Assembly (NCBI GenBank): GCA_000697355.1
Contig: JNEN01000817.1
Coordinates: 62,001 to 126,000, forward strand
Reading direction: 5' to 3'
Length of the DNA stretch: 64,000 nucleotides
DNA from: Syncephalastrum monosporum B8922
Lineage: Eukaryota; Mucoromycota; Mucoromycetes; Mucorales; Syncephalastraceae
Shown here: positions 1 to 10,182 of the stretch, piece by piece
Layout: every line of letters starts with the position of its first letter
How positions within the stretch are numbered: the first letter of the stretch is position 1
The notes under the pieces: generated by a model
Database searches by the model: none
The model's input: only the letters and a program-made list of their open reading frames with translations
Told to the model about the DNA's origin: nothing
Made by a program: the position numbers and the translations under genes

Positions 1-1490
1 TGGGTATAATGTAACAGAGACAACATAGACGACACGAGGTCCCCCCAAGTCCCTCTGCCACCGGTTGCTCGTCCATGAACCGGTGTGCACGAAAGTAAGC
101 TGTCGCGTTATAAGCACAATACATCGGACAGCTTTAACATTATTCCAACGTATACGTAGCTTGTTGTATTGCGTTTTCTTCACCTCCCGTCTTCTCTCCC
201 GTTTGTGTCTCTCTTCCTCTCTTCCGCTCGCGCCCCTCCTCCCAGAGGTTTTCTTTTCCTTGCTTTTTTTCCTCTGTCCGTAAGTGAAGTGAACTGCAAT
301 AAGAAACTAAAACATGTCAACATGTACTCAATTGACGTCAGATTCCGCTCCTTTTCCTTTCCGTTCCTTTTGTCCTCCTTGCTTTGTCCTCCTCCTCCGC
401 CCTAGCCTACGGTAGAAGCTGGTAGTAATTTAAATCTCCAAACATAGGCATATTCCCAAATGTCTCCAGCGCCACCCATCATGGTAAGCGATTCACACCG
501 GATGAAATATCCTGAAACATGGGTTTAACAAAACGAATTAGACGCGTGCCATCCACGGGCGCGTTAGTAAGATGAGGTGGCGGCCTGCCGCCTTGCGCGC
601 GCAATAACGAACCCGGCTCTGCCGTAGGTATGTAGGAGTGCACGTCAATCGAACGGCCAACTGACTTTAGAATGAATCTCGATAGGCTAGTTTGCTAGAT
701 AGTTAATCATTGCATTATGTACATATGTAATACTAATACACCCATAGAAGTAGGAAGCATTATCTGCTGCTTTGTATACCAGATTCTTTTCCTGATGTTG
801 TTACATTCTCTGGCCATACCGTAGTTCTAACAAACACGCTGCAAGTGGTCTAATACCCTCATATCTTCAATAAACAAGCTGGGATCGGAAACACTATACC
901 CAACAATGGTAAAGAAGGTGCTATAGTAAGATGAGTAATCAATAATCAGTATCATAGTTATCTGAAGTACTTTCTGTTATTAGTCATATTACACGTTGTT
1001 TTCATGACACGGCATGAGGCGTCAAGTAAAGCCGGATCAGCAAAGGTTCTGTACCCTACAAAAGGGAGTGCTGGTATACTAGATAGTGCCAGTAAGTTCA
1101 ATTCTTGGACGTTTACGAAAGAATACGAGTACAGCAAGGGGAGAATACGAAAATATTAGACAGGACCATCGGTCCGTAACCAGTATCAAATCGCAGGAAA
1201 AGTCACGGTTGACTACTCACTCTACCACATTAAAAATCACGGTAGGATGATAGTCTGTGTAGGATAATCTCGAGTAGGCATTTAGTAACACAAAGCTCAG
1301 ATTTATGTCTGCAACAGCTGCTATACATAGAAGTTTTTGCGGGTATTTGATTTATTGAGTCAGTCAGGGATATGATAGGGACTACTAGATTTGCGTTTCC
1401 TTCACATATGCGTCCATATCCATGGTCAGCTTTGCGCTGTTGCTCTGTCCATATGTTTTTGCATTTGCGTGTGAGAACCAGCCAGTGAAA
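1..1490. other. Intergenic region without recognisable gene
   Basis: I see no credible coding region here: only short frames full of low-complexity residues. A pyrimidine-rich stretch lies at about 170-400. Positions 658-689 carry one copy of a 32-bp sequence repeated exactly at 3447-3478. Confidence 0.5.
658..689 (+). repeat. 32-bp dispersed direct repeat, copy 1
   Basis: The 32 bases at 658-689, beginning CAACTGACTTTAG and ending GATAGGCTA, recur exactly and in the same orientation at 3447-3478. The two copies flank the AT-hook gene. Neither copy is in a coding exon. The origin is unknown; a mobile-element remnant is one possibility. Confidence 0.8.
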
Positions 1491-3025
1491 TTATTTCTTG
1501 CTTTTCTTTGGCGGGCGTCCACGCGGTCGCTTGATGGGAGGTTCGTCCGCATTGGTAACAGCAGAAGATGTGTGGAAAGTTCGCTTGGGAGGCCGCCCTG
1601 GACCGCGCTTAAGTGTTTTGTGCAGGGACTTTTGGGCCGCTACATTCGTGCTTCGCGAGGGTTCATCCGATTGGCTAGCATGATTGCCTTCATCGATAAC
1701 CATGGGAATACGTCGTGGTTTGGCTGTGCTCGTCGAACTTTTACGCGGACGACCTGGTCCTCGCTTTAATGTACCAGTGGATGAAGAGGTCGTTTGGCTG
1801 ACAGGTGGGTTGTCCTTACGCGGACGTCCGCGTCGTTTTTTCGCTTTATCAACGGAAGATTGGACCTCCTGCTCAACGCTGACGGGATTCTTGCGTGGAC
1901 GTCCGCGCTTTCTCGGTATCGGTATCTCGATGGACGGCTGGGCCAGGTCCGCGTCTGCAGCGGAGACCTTACGCGAGGATTCGCGGGTACTGTTTATTTG
2001 CATTTGCACTCCTGGAGTTAAGGCAGATAAGACAGGTATGAGCGGTTGCGTCAAAGCAGCGATTCTCTCGGCTTTTGAGAGTCGCCGGGTAGCGCCGCCT
2101 GCGGACAGGAGCAAACCACTCAAGCTCTGCGTTGGTTTGGTCTGGGCGGGAGTCGCTACTTTGGGAGGGCGACCGCGACCTCGGCGAGGCACTGCAGGAG
2201 CAGAAATAGATACTTTGGTCGTCGGACGGCCACGCGGCCGCTTGGGTTCAGCAGCCGTAACGCCCTCCTTGCGAGGACGACCTGGTGCACGTTTGATTTC
2301 CACGGACAAAGAGGCATTCTTGGGGGGGCGACCGACAGGACGTGGAGCTGTCTTGGGAGGTCTTCCAGGCAGCCGCTTGCCCTCACGATGCTCCGAGGTG
2401 CGTCGCTTTGGAGGGCGGCCCCGTTTTGCGGGCTCTCTGAGTCGGCTCGTCGGGAGTTTCACCTTGTAGGCTATCACGGATGTTTCATAAGATCAGTTAG
2501 AGCAGAGGCTCGGGGGCGTTGGAAGCGCTTACAAGGGCGTCCGGTGCGAGGCCGCAGTCTCCCCTCCAGGATGTTCTCGCCACTGACAGTGGCGCTGGCT
2601 AGACGTTGGCTGGCAGATGGGACAGGACGTGAAGCCGCGTTACGGCCCCTCTCATGCTCGTTGCCTTCGTTGTCGTTATCGCTCCAGCCCTCCGCGTCGC
2701 CATTCAGAAGGGCGCTGATCTGTTCATCAGTGTAGCCTTCCTCTCTGAGTTCGTCCGTTTCTCTTTTCAATCGCTGCAATAATCGGCCCTTGGTGCGGTG
2801 GAACATTATGTTTCGACGATTCACGGAGAGGGGTTTCTTTAAGGAGTGCACGACGCGGCGGGTTTTTTTGTATTGGCGGCGTCTGATAACAGGACTTTTC
2901 TTATAAGGCGAGTCTTCGAAACCAGGTAAATGAGATATTGAGCCCTGCTGAACGTCAGCTGCTGTGAACGAGGGTTCGTCCTCCTCCATATTTGACGATA
3001 TTTCAGTTGGGAAAAATTCGCGCAT
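1491..3025 (-). CDS. Multi-AT-hook DNA-binding protein (about 490 aa)
   Basis: Two exons: 3025-2533 and 2470-1491. The 62-nt intron (2471-2532) starts GTAAGC, ends TAG and has a CTAAC branch-like site. Removing it joins two overlapping frames into one 490-aa protein. The C-terminal two thirds contain about eleven AT-hook cores (Gly-Arg-Pro flanked by Lys/Arg), spaced by Ser/Thr/Pro-rich linkers. AT-hooks bind the minor groove of AT-rich DNA, so a nuclear chromatin role, HMGA-like in style, is inferred. The N-terminal 170 residues are basic and then acidic, with a short helical stretch (residues about 95-115), and match nothing I recognise. The start at 3025 is the first ATG of the open frame; an ATG twelve codons downstream (2990) is also possible. 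The number of hooks is unusually high. No enzymatic domain is visible. Confidence 0.8.
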
Positions 3026-3796
3026 GGTGGTGCTGCTGTAAACTAAAAATGCAGTATAGAAGTCAGGATATCCACCGACATAACAAGCCACCCTCCCTGG
3101 TTAGCGCATACAATATATTCGAACTGTCATATCAACCTCATCATACTGCAGATCAATTGTAGCACTTACAAAGTAGGAAATCCGGTTTCACTGTAGAGCA
3201 AGCTCATAGTAGAAAGCGTACTGCTAGTCCAATATACACATAGAAAAGTATAATACTGCTCAGGATTCCGTAAACCCCCCCCCCAAGCCCAGAGTTTCAG
3301 CGGTGAAAAGAAGAGCTTACAGAAACACATAGTTAACCAGAATATTATCACATTCTGTCAGGAGCAAAAATAGGAAGCTTTGCGACCCAAAGACTGCGGA
3401 TACCATTTCCGTATGTTATCTATGTCAATGATAGAGCGGGCATGAGCAACTGACTTTAGAATGAATCTCGATAGGCTACTTCCTTGTAGTAATACAGTCA
3501 CGAGTCCCCAGGATGTCGACATGATGTGGCAATGAATATCAACGTAAAGTGTTTTGCACCGGTGCGAGGCACCCTGTCTTAATTTGCTACAGGCACTTCT
3601 AATTTGCGTCCTCTTGTTTGCTTCTTCGATAGTTCGACGTCTTGACGCCAACTGAGTGGACTCCAACATGAGTCACATAACCAAGCAACAAGAAGGATTT
3701 GTCTCCGTAACTGTAATATATCAGGCGCATGTATATTTGGATAAGAAAAAAAGACACTACAAACTATCTACATACGCTTCGATCAGCATGAGCAGC
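3026..3796. other. Intergenic region with second repeat copy
   Basis: No supported gene. It contains the second copy of the 32-bp repeat and a run of ten C at about 3277-3286. The 103-codon frame on the minus strand (3358-3669) resembles no known family and is probably chance. Confidence 0.45.
3447..3478 (+). repeat. 32-bp dispersed direct repeat, copy 2
   Basis: Exact copy of the sequence at 658-689, about 2.8 kb away, in the same orientation. Identity stops abruptly on both sides. Confidence 0.8.
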
Positions 3797-4551
3797 TTAT
3801 TTGAAGTTGCACTTTTCATCGGGAACGAATTCACGGCCGGCGACATAGACAACGTCCTGCTTCTTATCTTCGTAAGCAGGGGGCTGCTGGGCCTCGTAAA
3901 CGGGGACGACGAGAGTTTCGGGTTCTTGGTCTTGCTCGCGTTTAACCTGGAGCATATACGAGCGAATGGCAAAGGCAAAGTGGAGCTTGAGAAGCATGTT
4001 GAGCGCCATGGCAACGGTGACGACCCAGGCGCTGCTAATGTAAGCAGTCTCGCATGTCTCCATATCCAGATCTTCTTCAGCTTGCTCGATGATCTGCTTG
4101 CAGACGTCGGTGTGCATGCTGAAGAACAAGAAGGCACTTGCGACGGAGAACACAGTATGCAGAGCCAAATCGGCCCAGTAGAAGGCTGAGAAATAGTTGA
4201 GGTACTTGGCATTGTGCTATTCGAGTGAATGAATAAAATGTCTGCCCATTTCTATGAATCGCATACCTTGATGACACCCATGGCACCTGCCAAGCAGATA
4301 AAGCCAGAGAAGTAAGAGTACATTGTCAAGCCGAAGACGGTGCCGGTATCGCCATCGTCAAATTCATCCGCCAAGGCCGTCAGCGCCACTGCACTGTAAA
4401 GGTGGGTCACTGTACCCAGAACGGCCAAGAACAACGTCGCCGTCCTAGAAAAAGCAAAAGTGAGACTTTGATCGTATTGCCCGGGTGATTTAATGCGAAA
4501 GATTCGGGATTGCTACCTGAGGTTGATGCAAAAGCAGCAGTTTTTCGTCAT
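3797..4551 (-). CDS. Four-helix membrane protein, LAPTM/MARVEL-like, with a PY motif
   Basis: Three exons: 4551-4517, 4444-4267 and 4216-3797, with introns 4445-4516 and 4217-4266, give 210 aa in frame. The N-terminus has a Cys-rich leader (NCCFC, then INLRT) directly before the first hydrophobic helix, as in LAPTM-type lysosomal proteins. Four hydrophobic segments follow. The loop between helices 3 and 4 has acidic residues and two Cys. The cytoplasmic tail contains PPAYE, a PY motif of the type bound by WW domains of Rsp5/Nedd4 ubiquitin ligases, which fits endosomal or vacuolar sorting. Similar tetraspan proteins are common in Mucoromycota. The family assignment rests on topology, leader and tail rather than on a diagnostic signature. 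The first exon is only 35 nt and would be missed by simple gene finding. Confidence 0.75.
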
Positions 4552-5212
4552 ATCGTAAGGTAAAAGAACTGCGGATGATTGTACGAAACTATTCTTATAT
4601 TTCTCTTCACGCGACCAACCCGCTTCTAGGCTGCGCCATTCCCATTTTTAGTAAGTGCTAAAACCAGCTGCATTGCTTTCGCAATCGGGATTCATGACGT
4701 TGTGCGGAGCCCATCGAATTGGTCGCAAATATGCCATATTTTTCCTTTCTTTCAAAATCTTGGCACCCTGGACTGTGCACATTTTGTATTGTCCCCTGGT
4801 TGTTGTGATTAAATGCAATCAATGCATTTAATTCTGGAACTCCCTTATTTATTTGTCAGTTGGGCGTTCTTTATTAAAATAGTGAAAAGAAAAAAGTAGC
4901 CGACTTGGGAGCGGAATAATAATTGTCGTCCAGATTATCCCAATGCGAGAAAGAGGGAAGAGATTATGCAGGACTCGCACGAGGGAAGATAACACTGAAG
5001 AAATCTGGAGGCGTTGACCTGATGAAAGTAGAAAAAGAAGAGAAAGAGAGGGAGGTAATTATAGTGGTGGATCATGTATAAATGATACTGAGCAGATATT
5101 ATAGTAGTGAGGAAGGAGTGGAATGGAAAGAGGCGATAGGGTGCATGAGAACCGAGAAGAAGGGTATAATGTACGCAAAGAACGATAGACATCAAGGCGA
5201 GCCCGATGCACC
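4552..5212. other. Intergenic region, no gene seen
   Basis: Lies between the tetraspan gene start and the PKA regulatory subunit stop. It presumably holds the tetraspan promoter and the 3' end of the kinase subunit gene. Positions 5030-5200 are purine-rich on the plus strand. No coding region is supported. Confidence 0.4.
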
Positions 5213-6643
5213 TTATTCAACTTCTCGCATGATGCGAGCATAATTTTCAGAGTTGCGCTTCAGAATATCCATAATGGGACCAAGCAGGCGTTTGAACCCC
5301 CTTTTACCGAGGGTGGCACAACGGAGACGACCTCGAGCAACCACGGTTGCTGCGCGTGGGCTGTCATTCAAAAGGGCAAGTTCTAAAAGAGAGAAGAAAT
5401 GAGGGGTGAGTGAAAAGTTAGGAGACAACCATTTTTCTTGCACCACCGTCTTGCTAATTTTACCTCCAAAGTAAGCTCCCTTGCCGAGGCAATTGATCTC
5501 CTTTTGTTCTCCTTCTGGTGTGCGCTGAAAGAAAGCAGCTTCCCCTGACTCAATGAGGTAAAAGTTCTCACCCACTGATCCTTGCTCGATCACCGTCTCG
5601 CCTGCCTCGAAGACGACTGTCTCGAGAGCATCCGCAATTTTGAACCGTTCGTATGAGTCGAGCGAGGTCAGGATTGGCACTTCAGCGAGAAAAGTCTCGT
5701 ACATGTAGCGCTTCTGGGCCGTATTCTCCATCAGGATGCGTCTAAAGGTCACGCGGTCCAGGGCCCACAAGACACCGTCTGTGGTTGCGCGGATCGTCGC
5801 TGCACGCGGTGAGTTGTACATCAGCGCAAGCTCGCCAAAGCTACCCGCCGGTCCGTACGTCGTCACCTTGTTTCCGTCAATGTAACAGTCGAGCGAGCCC
5901 GACTCGACAATATAAAAGTAGTCACCAATCGCGCCTTGCTCGATCACTTGCTCGTCCGCACGCACGACCTTTTCTGCCATGGCATTGACCACGTCCTCAT
6001 CCTGGTTCTCGTCGAGGTTACGAAACAAGAAATTGTTGGCGATCGCGAGCTTGATGCGCTCACGTTGGGCGTCGGTCTTGGGGATGACTTTTTTGACGCG
6101 GGTCTTGTTCCGGGATGGTGTCATGGACTCAGCGCTCACGGACGTGCGCCGGCCGCGGTTGTACGAGTGTCCCGAGGACGAAAAGTCGGGCAACTCACCC
6201 CCGAACGTGTCTTCATCCTCAAACAGGTCGTCGTCTTCGTCCTCTTCTTCGTCGCTCGTCGAGTAGGGCTCGTACGAGCTCTGCAGGGTCGGGACTGACT
6301 CGGCTCCGGAAGTGGGTGGGCTTGTCGCCATTAATGCGGTAGGGTGCATCATCAGGGTCTCGTTACTGTTGGGATCAAGCATCATGTCTTTGTGCTTCTT
6401 GTAAGGAACAGTCTCCTTTATAATTAGGCACGTCTTGCGTTTATTACCATCTACTGTATGTTCGTCGAAATAATGATGGTGATGCTGTTGCCCAGTCCAA
6501 ATCTGTTGTTGCTCGGCCAACTTGGCCTGAAAAAAGTCGGAACAGAACTGGAGCACGTCCACAGGACGTTTCATTTCCAACGAGTTGGTAAGCTCGCTGA
6601 GAATAGCAGCATATTCTTCGCTGAGATGGGGTGGAATGGTCAT
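5213..6643 (-). CDS. PKAR: cAMP-dependent protein kinase regulatory subunit
   Basis: Two exons: 6643-5464 and 5382-5213, coding for 449 aa. The 81-nt intron (5383-5463; GTAAAA...TTTTAG) has no stop and keeps frame, so an unspliced reading looks continuous, but it would break the second cAMP pocket motif (GAYFGELALLNDSPRAAT). Domains in order: an N-terminal dimerisation/docking helix (about residues 1-50), an acidic Ser-rich linker, the pseudosubstrate inhibitor site RRTSVS, then two cyclic-nucleotide-binding domains. Each has the phosphate-binding cassette with its conserved Arg (FGELALMYNSPRAAT and FGELALLNDSPRAAT). The protein holds PKA catalytic subunits inactive until cAMP binds. The linker Ser after RRT makes autophosphorylation possible, but this is inferred. 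The length fits fungal Bcy1-type subunits. Confidence 0.95.
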   Translation of the reverse strand: MTIPPHLSEEYAAILSELTNSLEMKRPVDVLQFCSDFFQAKLAEQQQIWTGQQHHHHYFDEHTVDGNKRKTCLIIKETVPYKKHKDMMLDPNSNETLMMHPTALMATSPPTSGAESVPTLQSSYEPYSTSDEEEDEDDDLFEDEDTFGGELPDFSSSGHSYNRGRRTSVSAESMTPSRNKTRVKKVIPKTDAQRERIKLAIANNFLFRNLDENQDEDVVNAMAEKVVRADEQVIEQGAIGDYFYIVESGSLDCYIDGNKVTTYGPAGSFGELALMYNSPRAATIRATTDGVLWALDRVTFRRILMENTAQKRYMYETFLAEVPILTSLDSYERFKIADALETVVFEAGETVIEQGSVGENFYLIESGEAAFFQRTPEGEQKEINCLGKGAYFGGKISKTVVQEKWLSPNFSLTPHFFSLLELALLNDSPRAATVVARGRLRCATLGKRGFKRLLGPIMDILKRNSENYARIMREVE

Positions 6644-7187
6644 GTGTGGTGTAGAAAAAAGAGTAAAGTATTAAAAAGAGAGGAAAGGGAAGTGAAGGGA
6701 AAAAAAGGCGATAAAGAGAGAGAAGGAGTGGATAAATTAGGCAGACAAGTGAAAGGATCAAGAGAGAAAGAGGGAAATAGAAAGAAGGTGACTTTTTTCA
6801 TTTACGGAAAATCAGAAACAGGTGATCTGCTCCACCACCACGCCACGTGTCCCTGCACAGCAATGATGATGTGACACCGCAAAAGTGCACAATCTATTAT
6901 TGTTCTTTGAAACTGACTTTAAACAGAAAGGAGTTACTTTCTTATTCCTCATTCGTTGAAGCGCTTGCTTTATTTATCAGGATGATACTGGATAACAGCA
7001 ATTCATGGCCTCATTCATTCTGATTTGCATGACTATGAATCTGTGCGGGTATACTTGGCGCGACAACAAGGCATGTACCAGCTGTATTGTTTGTGCGTGT
7101 GCATGTGGATACTATATGCGTGATCGGGTGTTTGTTGGGGGGAGGGATGTATATAAACTTCGGTATATGTAAGAGTGGTATGTACGA
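6644..7187. promoter_or_regulatory. PKAR upstream region with polypurine/polypyrimidine tract
   Basis: About 130 bp at 6655-6785 is almost pure purine on the plus strand, so it is pyrimidine-rich on the coding strand just upstream of the PKAR ATG at 6643. Such CT-rich tracts near start sites are typical of fungal core promoters. The rest runs to the FYVE-variant gene stop at 7188, and no gene is seen. Confidence 0.45.
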
Positions 7188-10182
7188 TTAAGCGTTGTTG
7201 GACACATTGTGGCCGCCGACCATCTTGAAGGCACAGGCGTCACAGACACGTGCCCATTCGGCTTTTTCGTCCTGGAACAATGGTAGGCGGTTTGCACTGT
7301 GAGCGTTGCAAAAGATATGCCCGCATCTAGGAAAATGAAAATGGATCCATCAGTCAGGAAAAAGTGAAATGGTCGCACAGACACCTGATTGTATTTTTGA
7401 GTTTTGGCTTACCTGCGGCAATGATGGCGACGCACCAGCCAGTCAAACTCTGTTTCGCATCGTACGCTAGAGCCAGGGTACACAAATTCGCAGTTCTTGC
7501 TGTGCTCATCAGGAACCCACTCACTCGAGGACAAGGGGGCAAATCTGTCCCTGCGATCCTCACGGGTCAAATGGACCAAATAGTGGTGATAGTACACGTG
7601 CTTTTCGTCATCCTCTGCGGTTTCCTGTTGCGACAGATCCTACTCCCTGTCAGTCCCTGTTTCTTTTCGTGCGCCGTTTCTCTGTCTCTCGTTTTCCCTC
7701 TCAAGGTTACCTTCGGTAATAGTCTGGCTTCGGTCGTCACGACTGTGCCGGTCACAGTCACGATACTAAGCTGGCCGTCCGGACCGAGCGTACATTCGAC
7801 AATCTGGCCTGTGCCAGCGCTACCGCCCACCCACTGGCTGACCGCCCATCGTAGCTGCGACACACTGTCCTCAACTTTTTCGCCCCAGCTGCGGCCGTAT
7901 ATCGCGGCAGAATGAGCACTATGGCAATCACCGGTGGTATCGGCAGGGGCAGAAGGGGGAGTAGGCGGAGGCGAGGACATCTCGGGCTTTTTGAGCATGG
8001 CCTCCATCTCGTCAAGCATCCGCCGCTGTTGCTGAAGCAGGCTCTCGCAGTCGCTGATCTGGACCGCGTATTTGTCTACACGTGACTCATCTGTCTGCTG
8101 GGATTTCTCGACGCGTGCGCACACCCGCTGTTCGGAGCCCAGCAGGTCGTGCGCGAGCACCTCCAGCTTGTTCGAGTGCTCGAGGCAGTGTGCAATCAGC
8201 TCTGCCCAGCGCTTGCTGCCGTCGTTTTTGGCGCCGCTTATGGCTGTCGCAGCCGCAGCAGTAACAACGGCCGATGCGGCGGCCATCGCGGCTGCGGCTG
8301 TCGCAGCTGGGGTTGGAGCGGACCTGGTCAGGATGGCTGCGTTGGATTTGGGCAGAGAGGAGGCAGATGAGGAGCTGACGGAGGTGGAGGAGGAGATATG
8401 GGTGGAGTGGGAGGATTCGATTTCGCATGGGGTGGGGGTAGTAGGCGGCTCGTGCTCTTGCTGCTCCTGTGGGTGCTCGGTCATCTTTCGTTCGGATGGA
8501 TCGGAAGTCCCCGGTGCTTTGAGACGGAGAGGTGGTGTGACAGACAAACAATGAGGGCATGTTTGTGTGCTACCTTTGGGCGCTGCTGATGGTGCTGCTA
8601 CCTGCGTTATCGGCTGCGTTGTTGGCTGGGGTGCAGCGCTTGTGTAATGGGGTGCCGCCGCGTGCTGTTGCTGCTGCTGTACGTCATACATGGAACTCGA
8701 GCGGGACAAGGAGCGTTGATGATGTTGATGATGATGAGATTGATGGTGCATGCCCTGCGTCTGAACAGGATGCACCTCGACAGACCCTTTCGGGTTGCAC
8801 GCGGCACATTTCGATTTACGCATGAAACCGGCATTGGCAAGCCAAGCCGGATGCTGCGTGAGCTGATGTTGGTTTCGAAGACTCGACATGCTGCTGCGAC
8901 GCGAGCCAAGACTGACGGTTGATATGTCACTGTCGCACACGACCTCCATATGAGATGCACGGCGCACCCGCAACGCTTCAGGTGGGCTGGGGGATGAAGA
9001 TTCTGTTAAATGTGCCCCGCTCGCGTGATGATTATTGTTTGGACGCCGCACTTGCTGCGTTTGCGGGGGCACCTGACTCGCGCTAGTGCTTGCAGCGATG
9101 CTGCTCTGTACACGAGCATTGGGAGAAACATTTGAAATGGGTCGGGACATCTTGTGACGTACGTCGGCCGTGGTTGAGGCTGCCACTGTAGGAGGTGGCG
9201 CACGCCCTGCTGTGGTCCGGGCCCGCTGTTGCTGTTGCTGCTGTTGGGCAAGATGGGCTAGCCTCGAGCCATAGTAAGCGGGGGCAGGCGGTGCAGCGTT
9301 GTGCATCTTGTTGGACGATTTGCCCGCCTCGCTGGCTCCAGATGGAACTGTTGTCATGGATGTCTTGCGCCGCCGGAGGGGCGTGCTGGCCGTGGTGGCT
9401 GCAGACGAATTCGTTGAGGACGAGGAAGAGGAGGAATGCGAAGGGCGCAAAAGCCCGCCCAAGGAGGACCAGCGATGACTACCTGTAAAGAAAAGTGGAT
9501 AGCTAGTAAGCGCATCATGGTGTAAAGATCTAAATGCCGTACCTTTGGTCGAAGGAGAAGGCCTGGTAGTCGGGTGTCGAAGCACTTCCGGCGGGGAAAG
9601 GGACATCATGCTATTCCGACGGCGACCGGCGACCCCTTGACTGCTACTGTCGCTACTACTACTACTGTTGCTATTACTGCCAGTTGCCGCTGTACGTCCT
9701 TTGAGATCACTGGATGACGAGGATCGATTGTGTCCAAAAGGGACGACTTTAGCGAGACTCGACGCGGTGGCTCGCGTGAGCGACTGGCGACGGGACATGG
9801 GAGACGGCCTGTTTGCCTCGTAGTCATCCCGTTTTTGGCTACCGTAACTGCTGTTGGTCGCTGTACTGCTGGACTTGCTAGGGCGACGGATGAGCATGTT
9901 GAAGCGACTCGTCTTACTAGGACTGGGCTGGTCCGGTTCAGGCGCAGCCGGTTTGGTTGTCAATGTGATCGGTGCCATGGATCGACGGCGGCCGTTCGCC
10001 AGGGTCTTGCTAGTATTGCCATCGGCACGAGGTAGCAGTGTGGATGTGGTCGTGGTTGGTATTCTGCTGACTTTAATGTTGCTGCGTTCCATCATGCTGC
10101 TTCGTCTTGGCCGACCCAACGGCTTGTCCAACATATTCGTTGATGGTAATCGTATTTGCTCGGAGAGAATATCTGCAGGCAT
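7188..10182 (-). CDS. Large Ser/Gln-rich protein with a C-terminal FYVE-type zinc finger (about 920 aa)
   Basis: Four exons: 10182-9543, 9482-7711, 7624-7413 and 7326-7188. Introns are 9483-9542 (60 nt, stop-free), 7625-7710 and 7327-7412. All keep frame and give 920 aa. The first 600 residues are low complexity: Ser/Arg-rich, with His and Gln runs. A predicted coiled coil follows (SEQRVCARVEKSQ to LLQQQRRMLDEMEAML). The last two exons encode a FYVE-like finger with the WVPDE entry motif, the RRHHCR basic patch, CGHIFC and a final VCDAC. FYVE fingers bind PtdIns3P on endosomes. Deviations: the first Cys pair is spaced C-x10-C instead of C-x2-C, and a His replaces the Cys after CGHIFC. A second stop-free stretch inside exon 2 (57 nt, GTAGCA...CAAAG, at about 8520-8576) could be another intron. 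The start at 10182 is the first ATG of the frame; an upstream exon cannot be excluded. Confidence 0.8.

Noticed and set aside
1684..2469. 261-codon plus-strand frame rich in Gly-Arg-Pro
   Set aside because: It is the antisense shadow of the AT-hook array; GGCCGCCC-type repeats read as RGRP on both strands.
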